Positions 34,169 through 42,022 of a stretch of 64,000 nt of DNA are shown here, piece by piece. The position numbers and the translations under genes were made by a program. The notes under the pieces are model-generated. The model did not search any database. It was given only the letters and a program-made list of their open reading frames with translations, and was not told the DNA's origin. Source of the DNA: Streptomyces tibetensis. Lineage in GTDB: Bacteria; Actinomycetota; Actinomycetes; Streptomycetales; Streptomycetaceae. Each line of letters opens with the position of its first letter. Position 1 is the first letter of the stretch. The stretch is taken from contig NZ_SZVW01000032.1 of assembly GCF_007655005.1 (NCBI RefSeq), positions 1 to 64,000 of the forward strand, written 5' to 3'.

Positions 34169-35047
34169 CTACTTGACGGCGCCTGCGGTCAGGCCCTTGC
34201 GCCAGTACCGCTGGAGGCTGATGAAGGCGACGAGCAGGGGGACCAGCGACAGGAACGCACCGGTGATCGGCAGCAGCAGCGGCACTCCGTTGGCGAACTC
34301 CGCGCGCCACTGCACCAGGCCCACCGTGACGGGCTGTAGTGAGGGGGTGTTGAGCATGAGCGAGGGCAGCAGGTAGTTGTTCCAGATGCCGACGAACTGG
34401 AACAGGAAGACGGTCACCATTGCCGGGGCCATCAGCGGCAGGGCGATCCCGAAGAAGGTGCGCTGTTCGCCTGCTCCGTCCAGCCGTGCGGCCTCCAGCA
34501 GTTCGTCCGGGACGGACGCCGAGGCGAAGATCCGGCACAGGTAGACGCCGAACGGGCTGACACAGCTGGGCAGCAGCACCGACCAGTAGGAGTTGGTGAT
34601 GTCGAGCTTGGCCATGAGCAGGAACAACGGCAGCGCGAACATCGGCGCCGGAATGAGAACCGAGGCGAGGATGACGTTGAACACGCTCTCCCGGCCGCGG
34701 AAGCTGAACTTGGACAGCGCGTAGCCGGCCATCGCGGACAGCAGGGTGCTGACGGTCGCGCCGACGAGGCTGTACAGCGCGCTGTTGGCGAGCCAGGTGG
34801 AGAATATGCCGCCCTCGAAGCTGAACACGTTTCTGATGTTGGTGACCAGGTCGAAGTGGGAGAACCACAGCGGCGTACCGGTGTAGAGGTAGCCCGAGGC
34901 TTTGGTCGCGGAGACGAACAGCCACCACAGCGGGATCAGCGTGTACAGGGCCATCAGGCCCAGCACCCCGTTGACGGCGGCCTTGCTCGCGATGTCGGTG
35001 CCGCGGCGGGCCGGTCGGATCGGCCGGCTAGCCGGGATCACGCTCAT
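34169..35047 (-). CDS. Sugar ABC transporter permease (MalG-type), cluster 1
   Basis: 292 residues with six membrane spans and the EAA loop (ELLEAARLDGAGEQRTFFGIALPLMAP, about 190-216) that contacts the ATPase. C-terminal family signature RYWRKGLTAGAVK. It overlaps the partner permease by 4 bp. No ATPase gene is present in the cluster; Streptomyces CUT1 importers usually share a distant MsiK-type ATPase. Confidence 0.9.
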   Translation of the reverse strand: MSVIPASRPIRPARRGTDIASKAAVNGVLGLMALYTLIPLWWLFVSATKASGYLYTGTPLWFSHFDLVTNIRNVFSFEGGIFSTWLANSALYSLVGATVSTLLSAMAGYALSKFSFRGRESVFNVILASVLIPAPMFALPLFLLMAKLDITNSYWSVLLPSCVSPFGVYLCRIFASASVPDELLEAARLDGAGEQRTFFGIALPLMAPAMVTVFLFQFVGIWNNYLLPSLMLNTPSLQPVTVGLVQWRAEFANGVPLLLPITGAFLSLVPLLVAFISLQRYWRKGLTAGAVK

Positions 35048-36024
35048 GCCATCGCTCCCTTGCGCTGGTTGTACTTGAGAAATCCGAACGAGAGCACGAG
35101 GGTGATCAGCGCGAGTACGACGGACTCGGCGGCGGCCAGGTTCTGGTCGCCCAGGTCCATGCTCAGGGTCGTGTTCATGATCGGGGTGAACTTCGGCGAG
35201 ACGCCCGGGACGCGCGCGCCGACCAGCACCGCCGGCTCGGTGTACATCTGCGCCGTCCCGATGATGGAGAAGACCGTGGTCAGCACCAGCGCGGGACGCA
35301 CCAGCGGGATCTTCACCGCCCACGCCAGACGCCATCCGGTGCAGCCGTCGAGCGCGGCGGCCTCCGTCACCTCGGCGGGGATCGTCTGCAGCGCGGAGTA
35401 GATGATCAGCATGTTGTAGCCGGTCCAGCCCCACGTGATCATGTTCCCGATCGAGAACGGGACCCACGACGGCGACAGGAAGTCGACGTCGATCCCGATG
35501 TGGGACAGCGGTCCGGTGAACGGCGAGAGGTCTTTCGCCAGGAGGAAAGACCACATCACCGCGGCGATCGCACCCGGCAGCGCGTAGGGCAGGAAGAACG
35601 TGAGCCGGTAGGTCTTCCGCAGCCGGGCCGAGCGGGAGTCCAGCAGGAGCGCGAGCAGGAGGGCCAGGCCGAGCATGACCGGGACCTGGACGCAGCCCAG
35701 CACCACGACCCGGACGATCGACGCGGTGAAGTCGTGGTCGCCGAAGGCGGCGGCGTAGTTGGACAGTCCCGCGAACTCCGTGGACTGCGTACCGCCGAAC
35801 AGCCCGGCGCGGCGGACGGTGAAGAAGCTCTGATAGATCGCGTAGCCGATCGGCACGACCATCATGGTCAGGAAGAGCACCGCGAACGGCGCCAGGAAAC
35901 CCGACGCGGTCAACGCGGCACGGCGGCCGGTGCGCCGAGGCCGACCGGCGGGGGAGACGCGGGGGGTGGCCGCGGGCACCGGCCGCGGCGGTGACGCGGT
36001 CCGGGGGCTGCTGGGACTGCTCAT
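35044..36024 (-). CDS. Sugar ABC transporter permease (MalF-type), cluster 1
   Basis: 326 residues, with a Pro/Arg-rich cytoplasmic N-terminus (1-38), six spans and the EAA loop (EVTEAAALDGCTGWRLAWAVKIPLVRP, about 216-242). It partners the MalG-type permease downstream and the binding protein upstream. A strong hairpin precedes it (36064-36093), which would lower its expression relative to the binding protein. Confidence 0.9.
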   Translation of the reverse strand: MSSPSSPRTASPPRPVPAATPRVSPAGRPRRTGRRAALTASGFLAPFAVLFLTMMVVPIGYAIYQSFFTVRRAGLFGGTQSTEFAGLSNYAAAFGDHDFTASIVRVVVLGCVQVPVMLGLALLLALLLDSRSARLRKTYRLTFFLPYALPGAIAAVMWSFLLAKDLSPFTGPLSHIGIDVDFLSPSWVPFSIGNMITWGWTGYNMLIIYSALQTIPAEVTEAAALDGCTGWRLAWAVKIPLVRPALVLTTVFSIIGTAQMYTEPAVLVGARVPGVSPKFTPIMNTTLSMDLGDQNLAAAESVVLALITLVLSFGFLKYNQRKGAMA

Positions 36025-36063
36025 GGAAACCTCGCTGGGCGGTTCGTCGACAGGGAGCGGGTC

Positions 36064-36093
36064 CCCGCGGCGCCGGGTACCGGCGGCCGCGGG
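36064..36093 (-). terminator. Intra-operon hairpin (attenuator or mRNA stabiliser)
   Basis: ccccgcggcgccgg pairs with ccggcggccgcggg around a gta loop, with one bulge. It lies between the binding-protein stop and permease start, a common way to make more binding protein than permease. Confidence 0.6.
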
Positions 36094-36124
36094 AACTCTT
36101 CGGGGCGGCTGGAGTCCCGCTGCC

Positions 36125-37435
36125 TCAGCCGTTGGTCACCGACAGTCCGAGCTTCTTGATCGCAACGACCGTCGAGGCCTGGACCTTGGTGACCGCGTCC
36201 GGCAGGGTGCCCTGACCGATGGCACCGGTGAAGTCCGACTCGACCTGCTGGAAGGTCGGGCCGTTGGTCCAGGTGCTGGGCACCTGCGCGGCGGAGGCCT
36301 TGTACACGTCACCGACCTTCTGGCCGCCGAAGAACGGGTCGCCCCCCGTGAGCGACGGGTCTTCCTGTCCGGCCTTCGACGCCGGGTACAGCCCGCTTTC
36401 GATGCCCGTCTTCACGGCCTGCGGGTCGCTGGACAGGAAATCGGCGAACTGCACGGCTTCGCGGGGCGTCTTGCACCCGGTCATCACCGAGGTGGCCGAG
36501 CCGCCGCTGCTGGAGCTCTTGCCGTCGCCGACCTCCCAGGTCGGCATCGGGGCGACCCTCCACTTGCCGGCCAGGTCCTTCAGGTCCGACTTGATGCCGC
36601 CGGCGGCCCAGGCCGCGTTGACGAATGTCAGCACCTTGCCGGCTTCCGAGGCCTTGTTGAACTGCGGGTCCCAGGCGTTGCCGGTCTTCGCCACCAGACC
36701 CTCGTCCTTCAGGTCCTGCCAGAACTCGGCGACCTTCCGGGTGCCGGGGTTGTCGATGCTGACGGTCCAGCTGTTTCCCTGGGTCGAGTACCAGGACCGG
36801 CCGGTCTGCAGGGTGAAGGCCGCCATACCGTTGCCGTCGCCGAGCACGGTGCCGAACTTCACGCCCTTGTCGGCGGCGGCGACCTTCTTGGCGTCGGCCT
36901 TGTACTCGGCCCAGGTGGCCGGCGGCTTGGTGATGCCGTACTTGGCGAACAGGTCCTTGCGGTAGAAGAGGACCATCGGGCCGACGTCCACCGGGACGCC
37001 GTAGATCTTGTCGCCGATGCTGGAGGCGGAGACGGCCGACGGGACGTACTTGTCCATGTCGGCGCTCGCGTACTTCGTGATGTCCATGACCGTGTTCTTC
37101 ACGAGCATCGACGGGATGGTCTGGTACTCGATCTGGGCCAGGCACGGGCCCTTGCCGGCGGTGATCGCGTTGCTGATCTGGGTGTAGCCGCCCTTGGCGC
37201 CCGACGGGATCTTCTTGAAGGTGACCTTGGCGTTCGGGTGGGAGGCGTTCCACTGGTCGACGATCTTCTCGTAGCCGGCCCAGCCCCAGAACTCCATCTT
37301 CACCGGCCCGGCCTGGCTCTTCTCGGAGTTGTCGGAGGTGCTCTTGGTGCTGCTGCACGCGCCGAGGCCGGCCACGAGGAGCGCCGCGGTGGTGATCGTC
37401 AGGAGTCTGCGGGTGCGTATGGTGGTGCTGTTCAT
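36125..37435 (-). CDS. Sugar ABC transporter substrate-binding lipoprotein, cluster 1
   Basis: 436 residues of the family 1 extracellular solute-binding proteins. A signal peptide with lipobox (LLVAGLGAC, Cys at about 27) anchors it outside the membrane. Typical fold segments include MEFWGWAGYEKIVDQWNASH and VLFYRKDLFAKYGI. It follows the beta-galactosidase gene by 66 bp on the same strand, so its ligand is probably a beta-galactoside oligosaccharide (inference). Confidence 0.9.
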   Translation of the reverse strand: MNSTTIRTRRLLTITTAALLVAGLGACSSTKSTSDNSEKSQAGPVKMEFWGWAGYEKIVDQWNASHPNAKVTFKKIPSGAKGGYTQISNAITAGKGPCLAQIEYQTIPSMLVKNTVMDITKYASADMDKYVPSAVSASSIGDKIYGVPVDVGPMVLFYRKDLFAKYGITKPPATWAEYKADAKKVAAADKGVKFGTVLGDGNGMAAFTLQTGRSWYSTQGNSWTVSIDNPGTRKVAEFWQDLKDEGLVAKTGNAWDPQFNKASEAGKVLTFVNAAWAAGGIKSDLKDLAGKWRVAPMPTWEVGDGKSSSSGGSATSVMTGCKTPREAVQFADFLSSDPQAVKTGIESGLYPASKAGQEDPSLTGGDPFFGGQKVGDVYKASAAQVPSTWTNGPTFQQVESDFTGAIGQGTLPDAVTKVQASTVVAIKKLGLSVTNG

Positions 37436-37501
37436 GTGAGGAACCTCCTGTGACAGGGACGGACTTGCTGGATGGCCGGTGGGCGGGCGGGCAAGGCCCG
37501 T

Positions 37502-40468
37502 CTACCGGCCGGTGCCGAACTCCACGCCGAACGCGGTGGTGACCGCGGCCAGGACGTGCGGTGCCGACGGGCCCGGGCCGCAGGCCGTGCTGCCCAGGCC
37601 GTGGTGGGCGTGGTCAAGGTGCAGATGGAGCCTGCCGTCGCGGACCAGGTCGTGCTGGTGAGCCGCGGCGGCCAGGGCTTCTGTGCTCCAGGGACGAACG
37701 GTCAGGTCGATGACCGGGGCGCCGGTGATGAGCAGCGTGCCGCCCGGGGTTGTGATCCTGGCGCGGCGGACTCGGTGGCGGTTGCCGTTCTCCTGCGGGC
37801 GGATCTGAGGGATCTGCATCGCCGAGACGGTCGACAGGTGGCGGCCGACGCGAGCCGCGGCGCGGGAGTCGCGGTACGCCTCACCGGGACCGGGACCGAA
37901 CCACTCGACTTCGGCGTCGGTTCCGGGCAGCGACATCGCGACGCCCAGTCGGGGCAGCGGCACCGACCATGGGCCGTCGGGGGTGACGACGGCTTCCAGC
38001 CGGAGCCGGCCCTGGTCCGCGTCCGGTGTGTCGCAGGCCGTCCAGCGGTAGACCACGCCGAGCCCGGAGGAGGACCCGGCGGCGGCCAGCCGGGCGGTGA
38101 CCGTGAGTCCCGACGCGTCGGGCTCGACACCCAGGACGTCGTGGCGCATCCGGTGCAGTCCGGCGGCGAGCCAAGCGCCGATCTGCGGCTCGCCGAAGGC
38201 GCTGAGCAGGTCGTTGTCGATCGGGGCCCGCCAGACGTCCAGTCTCGGACCGTCGAGCTCCAGGTCGCCGAGCCGTATCAGCGCCCCGCTGCGGGCGTCG
38301 AACCGCGCGGGACCCAGTGCGATGTAGCCGTCACGGGCGATCGCCGGCGCCGGAGTGAAGGGGACGGGTGAGGCGGCCGGAGCCACCACCAGCCCCTGGG
38401 CCCAGGCGATCTCGTGACCGGCCCCGGCCCAGGTCTCGTCGGCGGCGAGCACCGCGGTCACGGTCAGCCACACCTCGTGGCCGGAGTCGTTCTTGCGCGC
38501 CGCATCGAGCGCGGCGGTGACGTCGGCGGGCCATGCGACGGTTGTCGTCGCGCCCGGAGCGGTCGCGGGCACGGTCAGGCCGCCGGAGCCCACCGGCTCG
38601 CCGCCGTCCTCGACGGTCCACCGGAAGTCCAGGCAGCCGCTGTCGCGGACGTGGTGCAGGTTGTGCACGCCGATCTGCCGAGTCGCCGGGTCGATGTGGA
38701 TCCGGACCGGTTCGATGACCTTCTTGTACTCGACCAGGCCCGGCGACGGCGTGCGGTCGGGGAAGAGCAGCCCGTCGGCGACGAAATTGCCGTCGTGGAC
38801 CTCCTCGCCGAAGTCACCGCCGTAGGCGTAGAACGACTGGGGGTCCTCCTGGCCGGTGAGCCGGGCGATCCCGTGGTCGATCCACTCCCAGATGAATCCA
38901 CCGGCCAGGCGCGGATGTGCCTCGATGACCTGCTGGTACTCGGACAGCCCACCGGGGCCGGTGCCCATGGCGTGTCCGTACTCGCACAGCACGGCCGGCA
39001 GGGCGCGGCGGTGTGCGTCGTCGGCCGGATCAGCCGTCGGTGCCTCCTGGCCGCGTCCCACGGCGGCCAGCTCGTCCACACCGATGTACATGCGGGAGTA
39101 CAGGTCGACGTACGCGCAGCTCGCGAAGTCGCCCTCGTAGTGGATCAGGCGGCTGTCGTCGCGCTGCCGGATCCACGCGGCCGCGGCGGCCAGGTTGGCT
39201 CCGGTGCCGGACTCGTTCCCCAGCGACCAGACGATGACCGAGGGGTGGTTCTTGTCGCGTTCCACCAGCCGCGCGGCCCGGTCCAGGTAGGCCTCGCGCC
39301 ACGCGGGGTCGTCGCTGGGGTTGCGCCGCCAGCCGCCGGGTTCGAAGCCGTGCGTCTCGAGGTCGCCCTCGCAGAACACCCACAGGCCGTGCTCGTCGCA
39401 CAGGTCCAGGAAACGGTGGTCGGGTGGGTAGTGGGCGGTGCGCACCGCGTTGAGGTTGTGCTGCTTCATGAGCAGCACGTCGGCCACCATGGTGTCCTCG
39501 GTCAGGGTCCGCCCCGTCAGCGGATGCCATTCGTGGCGGTTGACGCCCCGCAGGGAGATCGGCCTGCCGTTCACGGTCAGGACGCCGTCCACGACGGCCA
39601 CGGAGCGGAAGCCGATGCGCAGCGGTATCCGCTCCCCGGCTTCGGAGACCAGTTCCCCGGTGTACAGGCGGGGTTGCTCGTCCGACCAGGGCTCGATGCC
39701 GTCGATCACGTGCGGTCCGGCCGGGTCGGCGGCGGATATGCCGAGTTCGGGCACCGACAGGGTCACCCGGGCAGGGGCGGTGACGTCGACGGCCAGGGTG
39801 CCCTGCCCCGTCGTGTGGTCGTAGGCGCTTTGGACGAAGAAGTCCTCGACGCCGCGGGCGGCCACGGACACCGACCGGAAGATCCCGGACAGCCACCACA
39901 TGTCCTGGTCTTCCAGGTAGCTGCCGGACGACCACTGGTGCACGCGGACCGCGAGCACGTTCCGGCCGGGCCGCAGACCGGCGGAGACGTCGAACTCGGT
40001 GGTGAGGCGGCTGCCCTTGCCGTCGCCGAGCCGGATCCCGTTGAGCCACACCGCGAACGCGGAGTCGACGCCCTCGAACCGGAGCACCGCGGCCGATGCC
40101 GGGAACCCGTCCGGAACGTCGAACTCGCGGCGGTACTCGCCGGTCGGGTTCTGCCGGGGCACCCGCGGCGGGTCGACCGGGAACGGGTACAGGATGTTGG
40201 TGTAGGCCGGGGCACCGTAACGCGGCTCGCCGGGCAGGCCGGTCATCTGCCAGCAGGACGGCACGGCGAGCAGGTCCCAGGCGGTGTCGTCGAAGTCCGG
40301 CGCGGCGAAGCCCCCGGTGAGGTCGTCCAGCCCCGACGCCAGTCGGAATCTCCAGTCGCCGTCGAGCGCGATCGTGGGCAGGTCGGAAGCGAACGCGGCG
40401 CGCGGCCGCAGCCGTCCGGTGCCCGGCGACCGGTCTTCGACGTAGGCGTTGAGGTCGAGGCCGTTCAT
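37502..40468 (-). CDS. lacZ: GH2 beta-galactosidase
   Basis: 988 residues, the size of LacZ. Domains: jelly-roll sugar-binding (about 35-210), Ig-like, TIM barrel (about 300-590), Ig-like, and the C-terminal beta-galactosidase small chain (about 700-985). Acid/base Glu419 lies in SLGNESGTG and nucleophile Glu496 in LCEYGHAMG; both are present. There is no signal peptide, so it acts in the cytoplasm on imported oligosaccharides. The open frame runs on upstream through the LacI gene; the ATG at 40468 starts the real homology. It is first in the operon with the transporter. Confidence 0.92.
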   Translation of the reverse strand: MNGLDLNAYVEDRSPGTGRLRPRAAFASDLPTIALDGDWRFRLASGLDDLTGGFAAPDFDDTAWDLLAVPSCWQMTGLPGEPRYGAPAYTNILYPFPVDPPRVPRQNPTGEYRREFDVPDGFPASAAVLRFEGVDSAFAVWLNGIRLGDGKGSRLTTEFDVSAGLRPGRNVLAVRVHQWSSGSYLEDQDMWWLSGIFRSVSVAARGVEDFFVQSAYDHTTGQGTLAVDVTAPARVTLSVPELGISAADPAGPHVIDGIEPWSDEQPRLYTGELVSEAGERIPLRIGFRSVAVVDGVLTVNGRPISLRGVNRHEWHPLTGRTLTEDTMVADVLLMKQHNLNAVRTAHYPPDHRFLDLCDEHGLWVFCEGDLETHGFEPGGWRRNPSDDPAWREAYLDRAARLVERDKNHPSVIVWSLGNESGTGANLAAAAAWIRQRDDSRLIHYEGDFASCAYVDLYSRMYIGVDELAAVGRGQEAPTADPADDAHRRALPAVLCEYGHAMGTGPGGLSEYQQVIEAHPRLAGGFIWEWIDHGIARLTGQEDPQSFYAYGGDFGEEVHDGNFVADGLLFPDRTPSPGLVEYKKVIEPVRIHIDPATRQIGVHNLHHVRDSGCLDFRWTVEDGGEPVGSGGLTVPATAPGATTTVAWPADVTAALDAARKNDSGHEVWLTVTAVLAADETWAGAGHEIAWAQGLVVAPAASPVPFTPAPAIARDGYIALGPARFDARSGALIRLGDLELDGPRLDVWRAPIDNDLLSAFGEPQIGAWLAAGLHRMRHDVLGVEPDASGLTVTARLAAAGSSSGLGVVYRWTACDTPDADQGRLRLEAVVTPDGPWSVPLPRLGVAMSLPGTDAEVEWFGPGPGEAYRDSRAAARVGRHLSTVSAMQIPQIRPQENGNRHRVRRARITTPGGTLLITGAPVIDLTVRPWSTEALAAAAHQHDLVRDGRLHLHLDHAHHGLGSTACGPGPSAPHVLAAVTTAFGVEFGTGR

Positions 40469-40578
40469 CAGTAAAGGTGTTTCCTCTCGAAATGCCCCGT
40501 GGTGGCGGGAAACGGCTGGGAAGGACTGCGCCGGCGGCTCATGGGGTGTCCCGCGGCAGGTCAGGCGGTGCCAGGCGC

Positions 40579-41580
40579 TTAGCGGTTGCCCCGGGCGGGG
40601 CCGCTGCTGTCCCGGATGGTCAGGGTCGGGCGCAGCAGCGTTACGACGTTGGTCGGCGGCCGGCCGGAGTCGACGGCTCGCAGCAGTAGTTCGACGGCCT
40701 GCTGGGCCATCTCGCGTTTGGGGAAGGTGACCGTGGTCAGTGCCGGGCGGATCCGCCCGACTTGGGCGATGTCGTCGAAGCCGACGACGCTGACGTCGTC
40801 GGGGACCCGCCGCCCGGACCGGACCACCGCTTCTATGGCACTGACGGCCAGGACGTCGTGGGTGGCGAAGATCGCCGTCAGCTCCGGATCTGCCTCCAGC
40901 GCCGCGCAGGCCGCGGCGAAACCGCCGGCGGCGTCGTCGCTGGTGCAGGCGAACACCTTGCGGTCGTCCAGCCCGTCGGCCGCGAACGCCCGGCGCAACC
41001 CCACGATGCGCGGCGTGTGCGCGGGGAGGTCGGCGATCACCGCGACGTTCCGGTGGCCGAGATCCCGCAGGTGGCACCCGGCCAGAAACCCTGCGTGCTG
41101 GTAGTCGATGGACACCACCGGGAGTGTGGTCGGAGGGTCGCCCTCCCAGGCGAACAGCGCGACCGGGAAGTCGGCCTCGGCGAGCATCGGCAGCTGCTGT
41201 TCGACGCCGTTGTCCCCGGCGACCAGCAGTGCGTCCACCGAGCGCGCGGCAAGGTTCTCCAGGTGGGCCCGGGTGTAGTCGGGATCGTCGCGCGTCGTGG
41301 CGAGCAGCAGGTTGTATCCGTGGCCGACCAGGAGGTTCTCCACCTCCTCGACCACCTCCGAATAGAACGCATTGGCCACCGACGGCACGAACAGCCCCAC
41401 CGTCGACGTGCTGCCAGTGCGCAGTGAGCGCGCCACCAGGTTCGGCTTGTAGCCGAGTTCGGCGATCGCCTTGTTCACCTTCGCCAGCGTCTCCGGCCGT
41501 ACCTTCTTGCCGGACACCACGTTGGAGACGGTCTGCTTGGTGACTCCTGCCCGAGCTGCTACCTCCGCCATTGTCACCAC
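40579..41580 (-). CDS. LacI-family repressor of sugar cluster 1
   Basis: 333 residues. The helix-turn-helix/hinge (MAEVAARAGVTKQTVSNVVSG, about 4-24) and the sugar-sensing domain (LFVPSVANAFYSEVVEEVE ... VVGFDDIAQVGRIRPALTTV) are complete. GTG 41580 has ggggag upstream; ATG 41571 is possible. The operator core ATCGATCCA occurs in its own promoter and, inverted, in that of the divergent beta-helix glycanase, so it should repress both directions until a sugar is bound. Confidence 0.88.
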   Translation of the reverse strand: MVTMAEVAARAGVTKQTVSNVVSGKKVRPETLAKVNKAIAELGYKPNLVARSLRTGSTSTVGLFVPSVANAFYSEVVEEVENLLVGHGYNLLLATTRDDPDYTRAHLENLAARSVDALLVAGDNGVEQQLPMLAEADFPVALFAWEGDPPTTLPVVSIDYQHAGFLAGCHLRDLGHRNVAVIADLPAHTPRIVGLRRAFAADGLDDRKVFACTSDDAAGGFAAACAALEADPELTAIFATHDVLAVSAIEAVVRSGRRVPDDVSVVGFDDIAQVGRIRPALTTVTFPKREMAQQAVELLLRAVDSGRPPTNVVTLLRPTLTIRDSSGPARGNR

Positions 41581-41600
41581 ATGCGCTCCCCAAAACTTTT

Positions 41601-41609
41601 ATCGATCCA
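41601..41609. promoter_or_regulatory. LacI operator core, repressor side
   Basis: ATCGATCCA just downstream of the predicted start point for the lacI/beta-galactosidase direction. Its reverse complement recurs at 41797-41805. Confidence 0.7.
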
Positions 41610-41622
41610 CGAAAGTGGCGTC

Positions 41623-41651
41623 AGCGTAGGGCGACCGTCCCAGGAGGGCAA
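41623..41651 (-). promoter_or_regulatory. Promoter of the lacI gene (minus strand)
   Basis: On the minus strand TTGCCC, a 17-bp spacer and TACGCT fit a HrdB-type promoter. The operator core lies immediately downstream, suited to repression. Confidence 0.6.
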
Positions 41652-41747
41652 GGCTTCGCACGGTGGCCGTGATTCAGCCGTTACGGAGCACGTGAGGAGG
41701 TCAGAAGCCGGTCATGACTGTTTTCGCGACTTGAAGTGCGCGGAGCA

Positions 41748-41777
41748 TTGACGGTTCCGGAAATGCGGCAGTAACGT
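41748..41777 (+). promoter_or_regulatory. Promoter of the beta-helix glycanase gene
   Basis: TTGACG, an 18-bp spacer and TAACGT. The predicted start point is near 41784, with the LacI operator core 13 bp further on. The leader to the ATG at 42023 is long, about 240 nt. Confidence 0.6.
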
Positions 41778-41796
41778 CCCCGCCACGCCAATCCTA

Positions 41797-41808
41797 TGGA
41801 TCGATCAA
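41797..41808. promoter_or_regulatory. LacI operator, glycanase side
   Basis: tggatcgatcaa, the inverted counterpart of the ATCGATCCA core at 41601, is placed just after the predicted transcription start. Confidence 0.7.
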
Positions 41809-42022
41809 CGTGGCGGCGGTGTCCCCCCTGGCCCACCGCGTGCAACAACACTCGATGTCACCTCGCGCTCCCGCGCTCGGTGCGTCGGGCTGGTCCTCTC
41901 GGCCGCGACGGCCCCCAACGGCCGCGGTCCGGCCGCAGCATCGCGAATGCTCCGCGCCGTCTCCAGCAGGCGGGGAGCGCCTGAACAGACCTGGAAAGGT
42001 CTCGTCCTGAGGAGAGACAGGC

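Noticed and set aside
37472..37512. Hairpin at the end of beta-galactosidase as a terminator
   Set aside because: Only a 7-bp stem spanning the stop codon; too weak to separate the gene from the following binding-protein gene.
37502..41593. Single 1363-codon minus-strand open frame covering beta-galactosidase and the LacI region
   Set aside because: Only the part after ATG 40468 matches GH2; the upstream part is an out-of-frame shadow of the LacI gene.
41796..41984. Short open frame in the glycanase leader
   Set aside because: Arg/Pro-rich, no ribosome site, and its start codon lies in the LacI operator.
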